Below are positions 24,656 to 32,260 of a stretch of DNA of 64,000 nt, piece after piece; the first letter of the stretch is position 1, and every line of letters begins with the position of its first letter. The DNA is from DASRLE01 sp963825315 (GTDB taxonomy: Bacteria > Verrucomicrobiota > Verrucomicrobiia > Limisphaerales > Palsa-1400). Below the pieces are notes generated by a model. The model was not told the DNA's origin. It searched no databases and worked only from the letters and a program-made list of their open reading frames with translations. Made by a program: the position numbers and the translations under genes. Location of the stretch: positions 2,108,001 through 2,172,000 of the forward strand of contig CAWGST010000001.1 in NCBI GenBank assembly GCA_963825315.1, written 5' to 3'.

Positions 24656-26734
24656 TCAATACACCAGCACCAGCACGGCGGCTTGTTCGGCAGATTTTAC
24701 CACGTCCTCGAATTTGTGCTCTTTGGTGGTAGGCTCTTTTATTTTCGCAACAACTTCCGGGACGGATTCGAGAAAGCTGAGAAGAAAGCTGCTCTTGATC
24801 GCGTAATTTACGTTTTCCGGTAAGGCCCCGCTTGCGGCTAGGGCGGTGGCGGCATCGAGCTTTGACGACACGACGCCCACTACGTTGCCTCGATCATCTA
24901 CGAGTGCGCCACCCGAATTGCCGGGCTGCACCGGCGCGCTAATCTGAAAATAGCGCGGGTCATCCTGCGGCCCGGTCAAAGAGGCGATTTCGCCTTTGGC
25001 GAACTTGGGTGCAAATCCTTGCAGTCCGACGTTAGGGAAGCCGATCGTTGCGATGGTGCTTCCGAGTTTGACGGCGCGACTGGAAACAATGGGCAACGCG
25101 GAAAATTGTCCTTCCGCCTTTAATAGGGCAAGGTCATTCGCAGCATCAAGCTTCACGAGGCGTGCAATGAGAAGTCCTGTGCGAGTGACTAAGCGGATTT
25201 GATTAGCTCCGTTCACGACATGGGCGGCAGTGACCAGGAATCCGTCATCTGTGATGAAGAAGCCTGTACCACTTGATGTCGGGCTGGTGGGAGCGACTGG
25301 CTCGGCATCTGACAGGGATTGGGCAGGCTGCGCCGTCTTACTCGGTTTGAAGTCACGAGCCAGCCGCTGCGCTTCCGCGATTTGCTCCGGAGTCATTCGG
25401 TTTTCGAGGTCCAAACGATTTGTAGCCGCCGTTTCATCGCCTTGGGCTGCCGCTAAATTGTACCATTTGTATGCTTCTACAGAATCTTTTGGAACGCCCT
25501 TGCCAAAGTCATACGAACCGCCAAGACTGTATTGTCCCGCCGCATTGCCTTGCTCCGCCGATTTACGGAACCATTTCGCGGCTTCAGCGTAATCCTGCGC
25601 CACGCCCTGCGCGAGGTAATAACACACTCCGAGGTGCTCTTGTGCATTGGCATTGCCCTGCTCCGCCGCCTTGCGATACCACTTGACTGCCTCGACGTAG
25701 TCTTGTGAGGTGCCATTTCCAAGGTAGAAACACACACCGAGCATCCCTTGTGCATCAGCATCGCCCTGTTCCCCCGCTTTGGTGTACCACTTAACAGCTT
25801 GGGCGTAATCTTGTGGCACTCCGTTGCCTTGGCTATAACAATAACCGAGGGCATTTTGGGCCGATGCCTGCCCTTGATCTGCGGCTTTACGATACCACTT
25901 CACGGCTTCCAGGTAGTTCTGCGGTACACCCTGCCCGTCGTCGCAACACGAACCGAGGCTCCATTGCGCGTCGGCGTTTCCCTGTTCCGCCGCCTTGCGG
26001 TACCACCGCACGGCTTCGGCGTAGTCTTGCGGGACTCCCAGCCCCTGAGCAAAGCTCCAACCGAGCATCCATTGTGCGTTGGCATTGCCTCGTTCCGCCG
26101 CCTTGCGGTACCACTGCAAGGCTTCCGTATAATCCTGCGCCACGCCGTGGCCGGTCTCATAACAGACACCAAGATGATATTGTGCCCACGCACAGAAATC
26201 GAGGAGTTGATCGACTTGATTAAGGAGTTGATTCGTTCGAGTATCCTGTGATGCCGTATCGTTATGCTCCGTCGCTTTGCGGAACCACTTGACGGCTTCG
26301 GCGTAGTCTTGCGAAACGCCGTTTCCGTGGTAGTAGTGTTCGCCAAGGATCAATTGCGCTCTGCCGTTCCCGTGCTCCGCCTCTTTGCGGTACCACCTAA
26401 CAGCTTCGGTTTCGTCTTTGGCCGCAGCCATACCAACGGCATACATGTATACAAGGTTGAATTGCGCGTCGGAATTGCCCTGTTCAGCCGCTTTTCGATA
26501 CCACTTCGCAGCTTCGTCCCAGTCCATTGGCGTACCATTTCCCCATTCAAACATGTGGCCGAGTTCAGTTTGTGCGGCTGCATCTCCCTTTTCCGCCTTG
26601 ACACGGATTTCTGCGACTTTTCCGAGGCCGTTGGTCGCCAGCGCATTAGTTGCGGGGGCAATTGCGGGCTGTTGAGCCTTCGCTGTGGCCGCCAAGACCA
26701 AAGACAATAAGAATGCCCAAAAGCTCGCTTTCAT
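24656..26734 (-). CDS. Secreted Sel1-repeat protein with C-terminal trypsin-like protease
   Basis: 692 residues. A signal peptide (MKASFWAFLLSLVLAATAKAQ) is followed by about eleven Sel1 repeats (pattern AVKWYRKAAEQGNADAQWSLG, roughly 45-440) and then a serine protease domain at about 485-650. The triad is present: H505 in TAAHVV, D534 in NDLALLK and S607 in QPGNSGGAL. Sel1 solenoids bind proteins; the protease domain is of the HtrA/trypsin kind without a PDZ. It probably acts in the periplasm. It converges on the SIR2-like gene with a 93-base gap. The DNA repeats make its frame prone to assembly errors, but it reads through cleanly. Confidence 0.88.
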   Translation of the reverse strand: MKASFWAFLLSLVLAATAKAQQPAIAPATNALATNGLGKVAEIRVKAEKGDAAAQTELGHMFEWGNGTPMDWDEAAKWYRKAAEQGNSDAQFNLVYMYAVGMAAAKDETEAVRWYRKEAEHGNGRAQLILGEHYYHGNGVSQDYAEAVKWFRKATEHNDTASQDTRTNQLLNQVDQLLDFCAWAQYHLGVCYETGHGVAQDYTEALQWYRKAAERGNANAQWMLGWSFAQGLGVPQDYAEAVRWYRKAAEQGNADAQWSLGSCCDDGQGVPQNYLEAVKWYRKAADQGQASAQNALGYCYSQGNGVPQDYAQAVKWYTKAGEQGDADAQGMLGVCFYLGNGTSQDYVEAVKWYRKAAEQGNANAQEHLGVCYYLAQGVAQDYAEAAKWFRKSAEQGNAAGQYSLGGSYDFGKGVPKDSVEAYKWYNLAAAQGDETAATNRLDLENRMTPEQIAEAQRLARDFKPSKTAQPAQSLSDAEPVAPTSPTSSGTGFFITDDGFLVTAAHVVNGANQIRLVTRTGLLIARLVKLDAANDLALLKAEGQFSALPIVSSRAVKLGSTIATIGFPNVGLQGFAPKFAKGEIASLTGPQDDPRYFQISAPVQPGNSGGALVDDRGNVVGVVSSKLDAATALAASGALPENVNYAIKSSFLLSFLESVPEVVAKIKEPTTKEHKFEDVVKSAEQAAVLVLVY

Positions 26735-27185
26735 GCGTGGAAGTTAGCCGGTTTCTGGCGGCTGGCAAGCTCATGCTCAACGCTTGCCAGCAATGGCAGG
26801 GTCAAGGGGGCAGCAAAGCCCCATTGTCGCGGGGGTCGGGGCACGAAAGCCCTGACGCGGGGGTATCGGGGGGCAAGGCTCCCTGAGTGCATGTCCAGAG
26901 CGGCAAGGCGCTGGCGTGTATCCAACCGGCGCACGGTTGGGCCGGGATTCGCAAGGGCGGCACGCCCTTGCAATGGGGGTTCCAAGGGGGCAATCAGCCC
27001 CCTCCGGCGAGGGACGTTGCGTCAGCAACGTATAACCTCGCCATTCAGCCTTTTTTCGCCAGCCGGGAATTTTCTGCCGGGCTGCCTGTTGTGCCACCGC
27101 GTCCCCCCAAGACAACCGGGGGTATTTTGTGTTATACTGGTTTTTTGGTGTTCACAATGGGGGGCGGTGGCCGACTGGTTGGGGT
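26735..27185. repeat. Array of stem-loops upstream of the relaxase, candidate oriT region
   Basis: No gene is supported between the Sel1 gene and the relaxase. Perfect or near-perfect hairpins follow one another: 26761-26791 (10-bp arms), 26922-26940 (CCAACCG/CGGTTGG), 26951-26971 (9-bp arms), 26986-27002 (GGGGGC/GCCCCC) and 27014-27031 (ACGTTGC/GCAACGT). Wobble or one-mismatch hairpins fill the space from about 26791 to 26890. Placement directly before a MobA/MobL gene suits an origin of transfer, but the density is more than one oriT needs. Confidence 0.5.
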
Positions 27186-28097
27186 ATGGCGTTATTCAGG
27201 TTAGAGGCGAAAGTGTTCAGTCGGGAAAAGCGTGGCCGCTCGGTCATCGCCGCCGCCGCGTATCGCGCCGGGACGAAACTCATGGATGAGGTTCGGGAGA
27301 AAACTTTCGACTACACGCGCCGGGTCAACGGCGTCATCCAGTCCATGATTCTTGCGCCCGACGGTGCGCCCGCTTGGGTCTTGGATTCCGGCCAGCTCTG
27401 GAACACGGTTGAACGAAGTGAAAAGCGGGTGGACGCCCAGCTCGCCCGCGAGTTTATTCTGGCCGTCCCGCCCGAACTGTCCGCCGATGAACAATTCCAG
27501 ACGGCGGTGGCTTGGGCGAAAAAAGAACTGACCACTTCCGGCATGGTGGCCGAAATCTCCCTGCATCACACCAAGAGCGGCAAAAACCCGCACGTTCACA
27601 TTCTCTGCACGATGCGGAAAATTGACGGCGAAAAATTCAGCGCCAAAAAGCCCCGCGAGTGGAACGACGTGGGCCTGCTCGTCAAGCAGCGCGAGACGTG
27701 GGCGGATGCCGTCAATGCCGCCTTGGAAAAAGCCGGGCGCAAGGAGCGGGTGGATCACCGCTCGCTCAAAGACCGGGGCATTGACCGTGCGCCGGAGCCG
27801 AAAATCGGCGTGGCGGCAACCGCCATGAAGCGCAAGGGCGTCGTCGAGGACACGGAGCGGCACCAGCTTGTCCGGCGCGTCAAAATGTTAAACGCAGTCC
27901 GCCCGATGATGAAAGCCATCAAAGAGCGCGGCGAAATTTATCAAGTCGGTTTGGGCAGATCGTGGTGGGAAAAATCCATCACCTTCATGTCCCGTATCTG
28001 TGAACAAGCAGAAAAAGTCGTCAAAAAGACCTGGTGGAATCGGCTCGACACCCGGCACCAGATAAAGGGCAAAGATGGGCCGCAAATGGGAATGTGA
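27186..28097 (+). CDS. MobA/MobL-family relaxase
   Basis: 303 residues from the ATG at 27186; a longer frame to 27129 adds unconserved residues. MALFRLEAKVFSREKRGRSVIAAAAYRAG contains the candidate catalytic Tyr (Y26), REFILAVPPELS the second motif, and NPHVHILCTMR the metal-binding HxH (H136, H138). The family nicks DNA at oriT and leads the strand in conjugative transfer of mobilizable plasmids and elements. The protein is short and ends shortly after the relaxase domain, with no helicase or primase fusion. Two small genes follow closely and are probably co-transcribed. Confidence 0.92.
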   Translation: MALFRLEAKVFSREKRGRSVIAAAAYRAGTKLMDEVREKTFDYTRRVNGVIQSMILAPDGAPAWVLDSGQLWNTVERSEKRVDAQLAREFILAVPPELSADEQFQTAVAWAKKELTTSGMVAEISLHHTKSGKNPHVHILCTMRKIDGEKFSAKKPREWNDVGLLVKQRETWADAVNAALEKAGRKERVDHRSLKDRGIDRAPEPKIGVAATAMKRKGVVEDTERHQLVRRVKMLNAVRPMMKAIKERGEIYQVGLGRSWWEKSITFMSRICEQAEKVVKKTWWNRLDTRHQIKGKDGPQMGM

Positions 28098-28108
28098 GGG
28101 CGAAAATT

Positions 28109-28300
28109 ATGAGAATACCGGACGAACTGAAACAACGGGCGATGGACGCGATTAACAACGTCAATACGATCAAACAAATTGGAATGCTCAAGACCCTGGG
28201 CGGAATTGCTCTCTATGCCGCCCTGATTTACGAACGGGAGCGCGAGGCCAGAAACCGGCCACGCAAGGGTAGGAAAGATGCCATCGGGAGGGATGTATGA
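28109..28300 (+). CDS. Small membrane-associated protein in the mobilization operon
   Basis: 63 residues starting 11 bases after the relaxase stop, with a GAGGG site upstream. The N-terminal third is amphipathic (ELKQRAMDAINNVNTIKQ), then a hydrophobic stretch (MLKTLGGIALYAALIY) and a basic tail (REREARNRPRKGRKD). No family recognised. Position suggests an accessory mobilization protein, perhaps anchoring the relaxosome at the membrane; inference only. The stop overlaps the next start in an ATGA. Confidence 0.6.
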   Translation: MRIPDELKQRAMDAINNVNTIKQIGMLKTLGGIALYAALIYEREREARNRPRKGRKDAIGRDV

Positions 28301-28725
28301 ATGATCCGCTGGCAAAATATCGCCACAAAGCTGCGAGTGCGGCGGGATCATTTGCAGCGCCCGCTGGCCCGGATGAGTATTCTGCTTTTGGCGCCAAAGA
28401 CCGGGTGGAGCGTTTGAAAATCAAATGCGCCAATCAGCCGACCCGCGCGCCCGGTTACAACAACCTTTTGGAAATTGTTTACGATGGGGGATACGGCACT
28501 AATTTTGTGCTTTCCTTCAATTGGCTCATGGTGCTGGTGCGGGGGAAAAACTTGCAGCCAGTTGTAATGGCGTTGCTGGCTGGCTCGGCGGATTACATTC
28601 AGGAATTTGATCCCTCAATATGGGCGAAGCCATTGGATGACAAAAAGCCGTTCATCGAGTCCATTGAGGTGGTCGTCCACGAAAAACAAATGGAGATTCC
28701 AAAGGGCGACAAGCCAAGCCTGTAA
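28297..28725 (+). CDS. Hypothetical protein coupled to the mobilization genes
   Basis: 142 residues, soluble, starting in the ATGA of the previous stop. The first 30 residues are low-complexity (A, G, P); the rest has mixed strands and helices (LLEIVYDGGYGTNFVLSFNWLMVLVRGKNLQPVVMALLAGSADYIQEFDPSIW). No motif or family is recognised. It is the last gene of the relaxase operon and is followed by a terminator-like hairpin, which marks the operon end. Confidence 0.65.
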   Translation: MNDPLAKYRHKAASAAGSFAAPAGPDEYSAFGAKDRVERLKIKCANQPTRAPGYNNLLEIVYDGGYGTNFVLSFNWLMVLVRGKNLQPVVMALLAGSADYIQEFDPSIWAKPLDDKKPFIESIEVVVHEKQMEIPKGDKPSL

Positions 28726-28738
28726 AGGCGGCAAATTT

Positions 28739-28770
28739 GCTCACTGGTGCCAGCAATCCCACCAGTGAGC
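28739..28770 (+). terminator. Terminator-like stem-loop ending the mobilization operon
   Basis: Perfect 11-bp arms, GCTCACTGGTG (28739-28749) and CACCAGTGAGC (28760-28770), with a 10-base loop, 13 bases after the stop of the last mobilization gene. No T-run follows, so it may act as an RNA 3'-end stabiliser or pause rather than a classic terminator. Confidence 0.55.
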
Positions 28771-28833
28771 CATCCCCCCACCAGAAAAATTTTCGCTTCT
28801 GTATGACACGCTAATGCGGTATTAACACGGTTG

Positions 28834-28951
28834 CCCGCCTTGCAACCGCGCTTTTCAAAATGCGCCGTAGGTTGCAAGGCGGGTGCGAGTTACCCACCCC
28901 GCCGCCTCGCCTGCGCTTTGGTGCGCGTCGGCGTCGGCATGGATAACTCGC
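28834..28951. promoter_or_regulatory. Two adjacent long stem-loops upstream of the replication gene
   Basis: CCCGCCTTGCAACC (28834-28847) pairs exactly with 28870-28883, with GCGC/GCGC pairing inside its loop. Immediately after, GCGAGTTA (28885-28892) pairs exactly with TAACTCGC (28944-28951). They fill the middle of the 410-bp gap before the RepL-like gene. They could be a leader or antisense-RNA control region or part of a replication origin. The rest of the gap (28952-29135) shows nothing else. Confidence 0.45.
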
Positions 28952-29135
28952 CAGAAAATCCTTTTTTAGTATAAGAAAAGGGAACGGGTTAAGCCTTTGA
29001 TTTGCCTGAATCGGTTCGGACAGTTTTTGGCCGGGAACGGACAGATTCGGGTTTTGCGTGGCCAAAAAAGCCTTGTACTTTTGGTCAAACTCTGCCATGG
29101 TGACGGTTGTTCACGACCAAAATCAGGGGGTAAAA

Positions 29136-29720
29136 ATGGCCGAAAACGCACAAGGGAATTTAGTCACCACGAAACGGGGTCTGCCGGTGTATCGCGTCAA
29201 TCCAAGCATCCCGCCGTCCAACGGACTGGCGACACGGCACAAGCGGTTTGAAGTGCCGGGCGGCAAGGCGGCGGTAATAGTGGACAACACCAGCGGCGAA
29301 ATCAAAGGCATCGGCGGCGTCGGGTTCTGGTGGCAGGAAGAAGTGGACGCCAGCCGGTTTGTGAAGCTGTTTTTGGATGGCATCAAGCAAGCCTGCTGCC
29401 TGTCCAAGTCGGGAATGCAGGTTTTTGAACTGGTCTATCACCAGATGCGGGAAAAACCGCACAACGACAAAATCGAATTGAGCCAATACCTCGCGCATGA
29501 TCGCGGGCTAAACGAACGGACTTTCCGGCGCGGCCTTCGGGAACTGCTGGAAAAAGAATTTCTGTTTCGCAGCACGAGCGACGGTGTTTTCTTCATCAAC
29601 ATCCGTTTCATGTTCAACGGTGATCGCCTCGCCTTCGTGCGGACTTATCATTTGAAAGGACACCGGCAACAAGCGGAATTGCCGTTTGAAGATGTGCCGA
29701 AAATCACCCCGCCGATGTAA
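29136..29720 (+). CDS. RepL-like replication initiator protein
   Basis: 194 residues from the ATG at 29136, preceded by AGGGGG five bases upstream; a longer frame to 29058 lacks a site. The second half is a winged helix: KIELSQYLAHDRGLNERTFRRGLRELLEKEFLFRSTSDGVFFINIRFMFNGDRLAFVRTYHL, ending with the INP-MFNGDR-type strand seen in RepL-like plasmid proteins. The first 60 residues (VNPSIPPSNGLATRHKRFEV and following) form a small strand-rich part. It probably lets the excised element replicate. A strict RepL assignment needs a profile search. Confidence 0.55.
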   Translation: MAENAQGNLVTTKRGLPVYRVNPSIPPSNGLATRHKRFEVPGGKAAVIVDNTSGEIKGIGGVGFWWQEEVDASRFVKLFLDGIKQACCLSKSGMQVFELVYHQMREKPHNDKIELSQYLAHDRGLNERTFRRGLRELLEKEFLFRSTSDGVFFINIRFMFNGDRLAFVRTYHLKGHRQQAELPFEDVPKITPPM

Positions 29721-29761
29721 AAAACTGTTCGATTTTGGGCTTGGGGCGGGACTGGTGTTGC

Positions 29762-29947
29762 ATGAGTGAAGATCAAGGCTTTATCGGCGAAAAACAATTA
29801 CTGGCGAGACTGCCAATCAGCCGCCGGACTTTGGGCAACTGGAAGGCAACCGGAATCCTCCCGTATATCAAAATCGGCAGACGTTGCCTTTACGATTGGG
29901 CGAGCGTGCAAGGCGCTCTCCTACGCCGACAAAAAGGCGGGCAGTGA
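29762..29947 (+). CDS. Excisionase-like HTH protein (first copy)
   Basis: 61 residues from the ATG at 29762. FIGEKQLLARLPISRRTLGNWKATGILPYIKIGRRCLYDWASVQGALLRRQKGG is a MerR/Xis-type helix-turn-helix (HTH_17). The same arrangement occurs in the minus-strand protein at 31146-31364, so the element carries two paralogues of opposite orientation. Such proteins direct excision or switch transcription of integrase regions. It follows the RepL-like gene by 41 bases and may be co-transcribed. A frame starting at 29735 adds nine residues. Confidence 0.8.
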   Translation: MSEDQGFIGEKQLLARLPISRRTLGNWKATGILPYIKIGRRCLYDWASVQGALLRRQKGGQ

Positions 29948-29989
29948 GTCCGAGCGTGCTCATGTTGTCCCCGGCAGCCCGCTACGCCG

Positions 29990-30760
29990 AGAGACTTGGG
30001 CGTTATGCCGGGCTGTGGGGCTGGAGCCCTGATTTCAATTGCCGATGAAATGCCGGGGGGCCTGGGACATTGAGCCGGGGAGCCCCTCGCACAGCGAATT
30101 ATTCAAAATGAGCGGCAATTTACCGTGGATCATAATTCTTTTGACTTTAAATACGGTATTTATCGGGGTTTTTTGGAGATATAATAATTAAATGGGCATT
30201 TACCGAATAAATGCCGGGGGGCCGGGGCCATTACGTCGGCGGGGGCCGCGTTGTGGGGCTGGGGCCTTGATTTTAATTTGCCAAATAAATGTCGGGGGCT
30301 TGGGCCGTTACGCCGGTGGGTGCGCTGTGGGGCCGGGGGTGGGAGGGCGAAAGTCGGGGGGCAGTAGCGTTAATTCGGTGGCCGGGGGCAAATGGGGGGG
30401 CCATAGCCCGGATTTAATATGACCGGAAATTCAGCCGGGATATTAATTAATTCGGCCATTAAATCGGGTATTTGTTGGGAATTCTCGGGAATTAAATTAA
30501 TTGCGCGGGCATTTACCGAATTAAAGCCGGGGGGGGCTGGGGCGTTATTCCTGGGGGGCCGGGGCTTGGATTTTAATATGACCGCATTTTGCTGGGTATA
30601 AAAATTAATTTTGCCATTAATTCCGATCTTTGTTCGGAATTGGTTGGAAATGCAATAATCGCAACGGGTATTTGCCCAAACACGCCGGGGGCTGTGGACG
30701 TTTAGCGATGGCCGGGCCACTGTAGCGGGGGGCCGGGGGCGTGAAGGAGAACCGCTAATC
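29990..30760. repeat. Degenerate tandem-repeat region, G-runs alternating with AT-rich blocks
   Basis: No gene is supported between 29948 and 30792. A loose unit of about 70-85 bp recurs roughly five or six times: GGGC-CGTTA(C/T)G, GGGGCTGGGGCC, TTGATTTTAAT, then CATTTACCGAATAAATGCC and a run of Gs. Instances start near 29998, 30195, 30275, 30385, 30507 and 30667. The runs of G (up to nine bases) are on the plus strand only, and C-runs are nearly absent. GGCATTTA (30195-30202) and TAAATGCC (30208-30215) form a perfect 8-bp hairpin. Composition is unlike any neighbouring DNA. Function is unknown; an origin or other protein-binding region is possible. Confidence 0.6.
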
Positions 30761-30792
30761 GGCACGTTCCATTTGAGGCCCAGGTTGAAAAC

Positions 30793-31149
30793 TTAGCTGC
30801 CAAACAGTGTTTCCCAAAAACCTTTGGGTTTGCCGACGACGTTATGCTCTGGCGCGTATTCCGAGATGATCGCGTTTTGCATTTCGACCGCGTTTTCCGC
30901 CCGTGTCTTTACGATGGCAACCTCCACTTTTGAAACCGGGAATGTCGGGCCTGCGGTCGGCCCTGTCCAGTGCTGGAAATGGCGCAAAAGCGTCGTGCCC
31001 AGGCGTCCAGTATGGCTTTCGCCAACGTAGAGAGTTCCACCCATGAATCCGCGCTCACGGATGATGTAAACGCCGGATTTCCCTTTAAGGGCTTTCACCC
31101 ATTCGGCCACCGTGCGGCCTTCTTTGACGGCGCGAAATTCAAGGTTCAT
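30793..31149 (-). CDS. GIY-YIG-like nuclease-domain protein
   Basis: 118 residues. SGVYIIRERG-GGTLYVGESHTGRLGTTLLRHFQHW gives the GIY (as GVY) and YIG (as YVG) strands and the following Arg, and VAIVKTRAENAVEMQNAIISEYAPEHNVV ends in the acidic helix with a Glu and the final PxHN strand. GIY-YIG domains cleave or bind DNA. The gene is the second of a minus-strand pair, starting in the ATGA of the HTH gene, so its role may be tied to recombination control of the element. Confidence 0.7.
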   Translation of the reverse strand: MNLEFRAVKEGRTVAEWVKALKGKSGVYIIRERGFMGGTLYVGESHTGRLGTTLLRHFQHWTGPTAGPTFPVSKVEVAIVKTRAENAVEMQNAIISEYAPEHNVVGKPKGFWETLFGS

Positions 31150-31364
31150 TCCGCGCCTCCTTTTTGTCTGCGCAGCAAGGCGGCTTCAATGGATGGCCAG
31201 TGAAACAACACTCGCCGTCCGCCCAGACGCACAGAGGGGATTTTGCCGGTCGTCCGCCAACTGAACAACGTCCGACGTGAAACGGGGAGACGTTTCAACA
31301 ATTCTTTTTCGTCAATAAAGCCCGCCTCGCCCGGCGCTGCATTTTGTTGCGATGTATTATCCAT
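31146..31364 (-). CDS. Excisionase-like HTH protein (second copy)
   Basis: 72 residues. AGFIDEKELLKRLPVSRRTLFSWRTTGKIPSVRLGGRRVLFHWPSIEAALLRRQKGG is an HTH_17/Xis domain and closely follows the sequence of the copy at 29762-29947, including the ALLRRQKGG end. It lies nearer the integrase and may be the true excisionase. The stop overlaps the GIY-YIG start (ATGA). It is divergent from the ribbon-helix-helix gene at 31492. Confidence 0.8.
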   Translation of the reverse strand: MDNTSQQNAAPGEAGFIDEKELLKRLPVSRRTLFSWRTTGKIPSVRLGGRRVLFHWPSIEAALLRRQKGGAE

Positions 31365-31491
31365 AAATGGTGCTTTGAAGGTCTGCCTTCACTGGAAACA
31401 TAATATTTTCGATCTTCGTCATGATTCTAATAAACATTATACGATATTATTCGTCAACTTTTTTCTTGATAATTATTATTAGATACCGATA
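31365..31491. promoter_or_regulatory. AT-rich divergent promoter region
   Basis: 127 bases between the minus-strand HTH/GIY-YIG pair and the plus-strand ribbon-helix-helix gene, about 75% A+T in its right half. It contains ACGATATTATTCGT (31441-31454, outer ACGA/TCGT dyad) and further ATTATTA stretches. It is the natural place for both promoters and for autoregulation by the RHH protein. No exact promoter boxes are claimed. Confidence 0.4.
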
Positions 31492-32238
31492 ATGAGAGGT
31501 ATGGTTGAAAACGAGAAAGCAGTTCCGTTGGCCGTTTCGCTCCCTGAAACGCTCATCACAGAAATTGATCGCGTCGCCGCCGACGTGAAAGACAGCCGTA
31601 GCGGCGTTATGCGCCGGGCAATTCGAGAGGGCTTGCCAATCGTGATGGCTGGCGGCAAATGCGATGCGCTCACCCTGGACAGCGAACTTTCCGCAGAGGT
31701 TGACCGGGCCGCCAAAGAAATCGAACTGAGCCGGAACAAAATACTGTTGGAATCCATCCGCACCGGCCTGCACGCATTCTGGTCACGGAAAGCGAGCGAG
31801 AAAATGAGCCTGGCCAGCGTCAAAGACCCCAAAGAAATTGAGATGATAACGGCTGCTTTAGCCGACTCTTACAAACTTTACGATGACCCGATGATGATTG
31901 AACATCGGAAGATTCTTGCACAAAAGGCAGCGGTTTCCGTGCGCCTTGAGGACTTGTTGCAGCATGTCCCCGAAGCCAAGCACCGTTACGAATTGATGAA
32001 CCAACTCGCAAAACTTCGCAACAGTCCTGGCGGCATGGGCGGCGGTTTGCCAATGGGTCTGAGCATCGCGGAGCTTGAATGGCAAATCGGCATGAGCGAA
32101 AAATACGGGCCGCAGCCAGCGTCATGGCCGGATGAAGAAAAGCGGGCACATAACGCGCCACAGGAGAGCGCCGCAGTGGTTGTCAGCAAATGGAAACCAA
32201 AGCCACTTTCGCAAAAGCCAAAAAAGCTGCGCAAATAG
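31492..32238 (+). CDS. Protein with two ribbon-helix-helix domains
   Basis: 248 residues. Two RHH units lie in tandem: PLAVSLPETLITEIDRVAADVKDSRSGVMRRAIREGL (about 11-47) and LTLDSELSAEVDRAAKEIELSRNKILLESIRTGL (about 60-94). The remaining 150 residues are helical and end in a Lys/Pro-rich tail (KWKPKPLSQKPKKLRK). Tandem RHH proteins can bind DNA as pseudo-dimers. It may repress the divergent HTH/GIY-YIG operon or act in partition or mobilization. No database family is claimed for the C-terminal part. A start at 31501 is also possible. Confidence 0.7.
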   Translation: MRGMVENEKAVPLAVSLPETLITEIDRVAADVKDSRSGVMRRAIREGLPIVMAGGKCDALTLDSELSAEVDRAAKEIELSRNKILLESIRTGLHAFWSRKASEKMSLASVKDPKEIEMITAALADSYKLYDDPMMIEHRKILAQKAAVSVRLEDLLQHVPEAKHRYELMNQLAKLRNSPGGMGGGLPMGLSIAELEWQIGMSEKYGPQPASWPDEEKRAHNAPQESAAVVVSKWKPKPLSQKPKKLRK

Positions 32239-32260
32239 GGCCGCTCCAAGCCCCCGGCAT

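Noticed and set aside
30192..30765. Frames through the G-run/AT repeats (30192-30422, 30419-30601 and minus 30370-30765)
   Set aside because: Their products are low-complexity, rich in G, R, P and N, and follow the DNA repeats; no domain or site for starting translation is visible.
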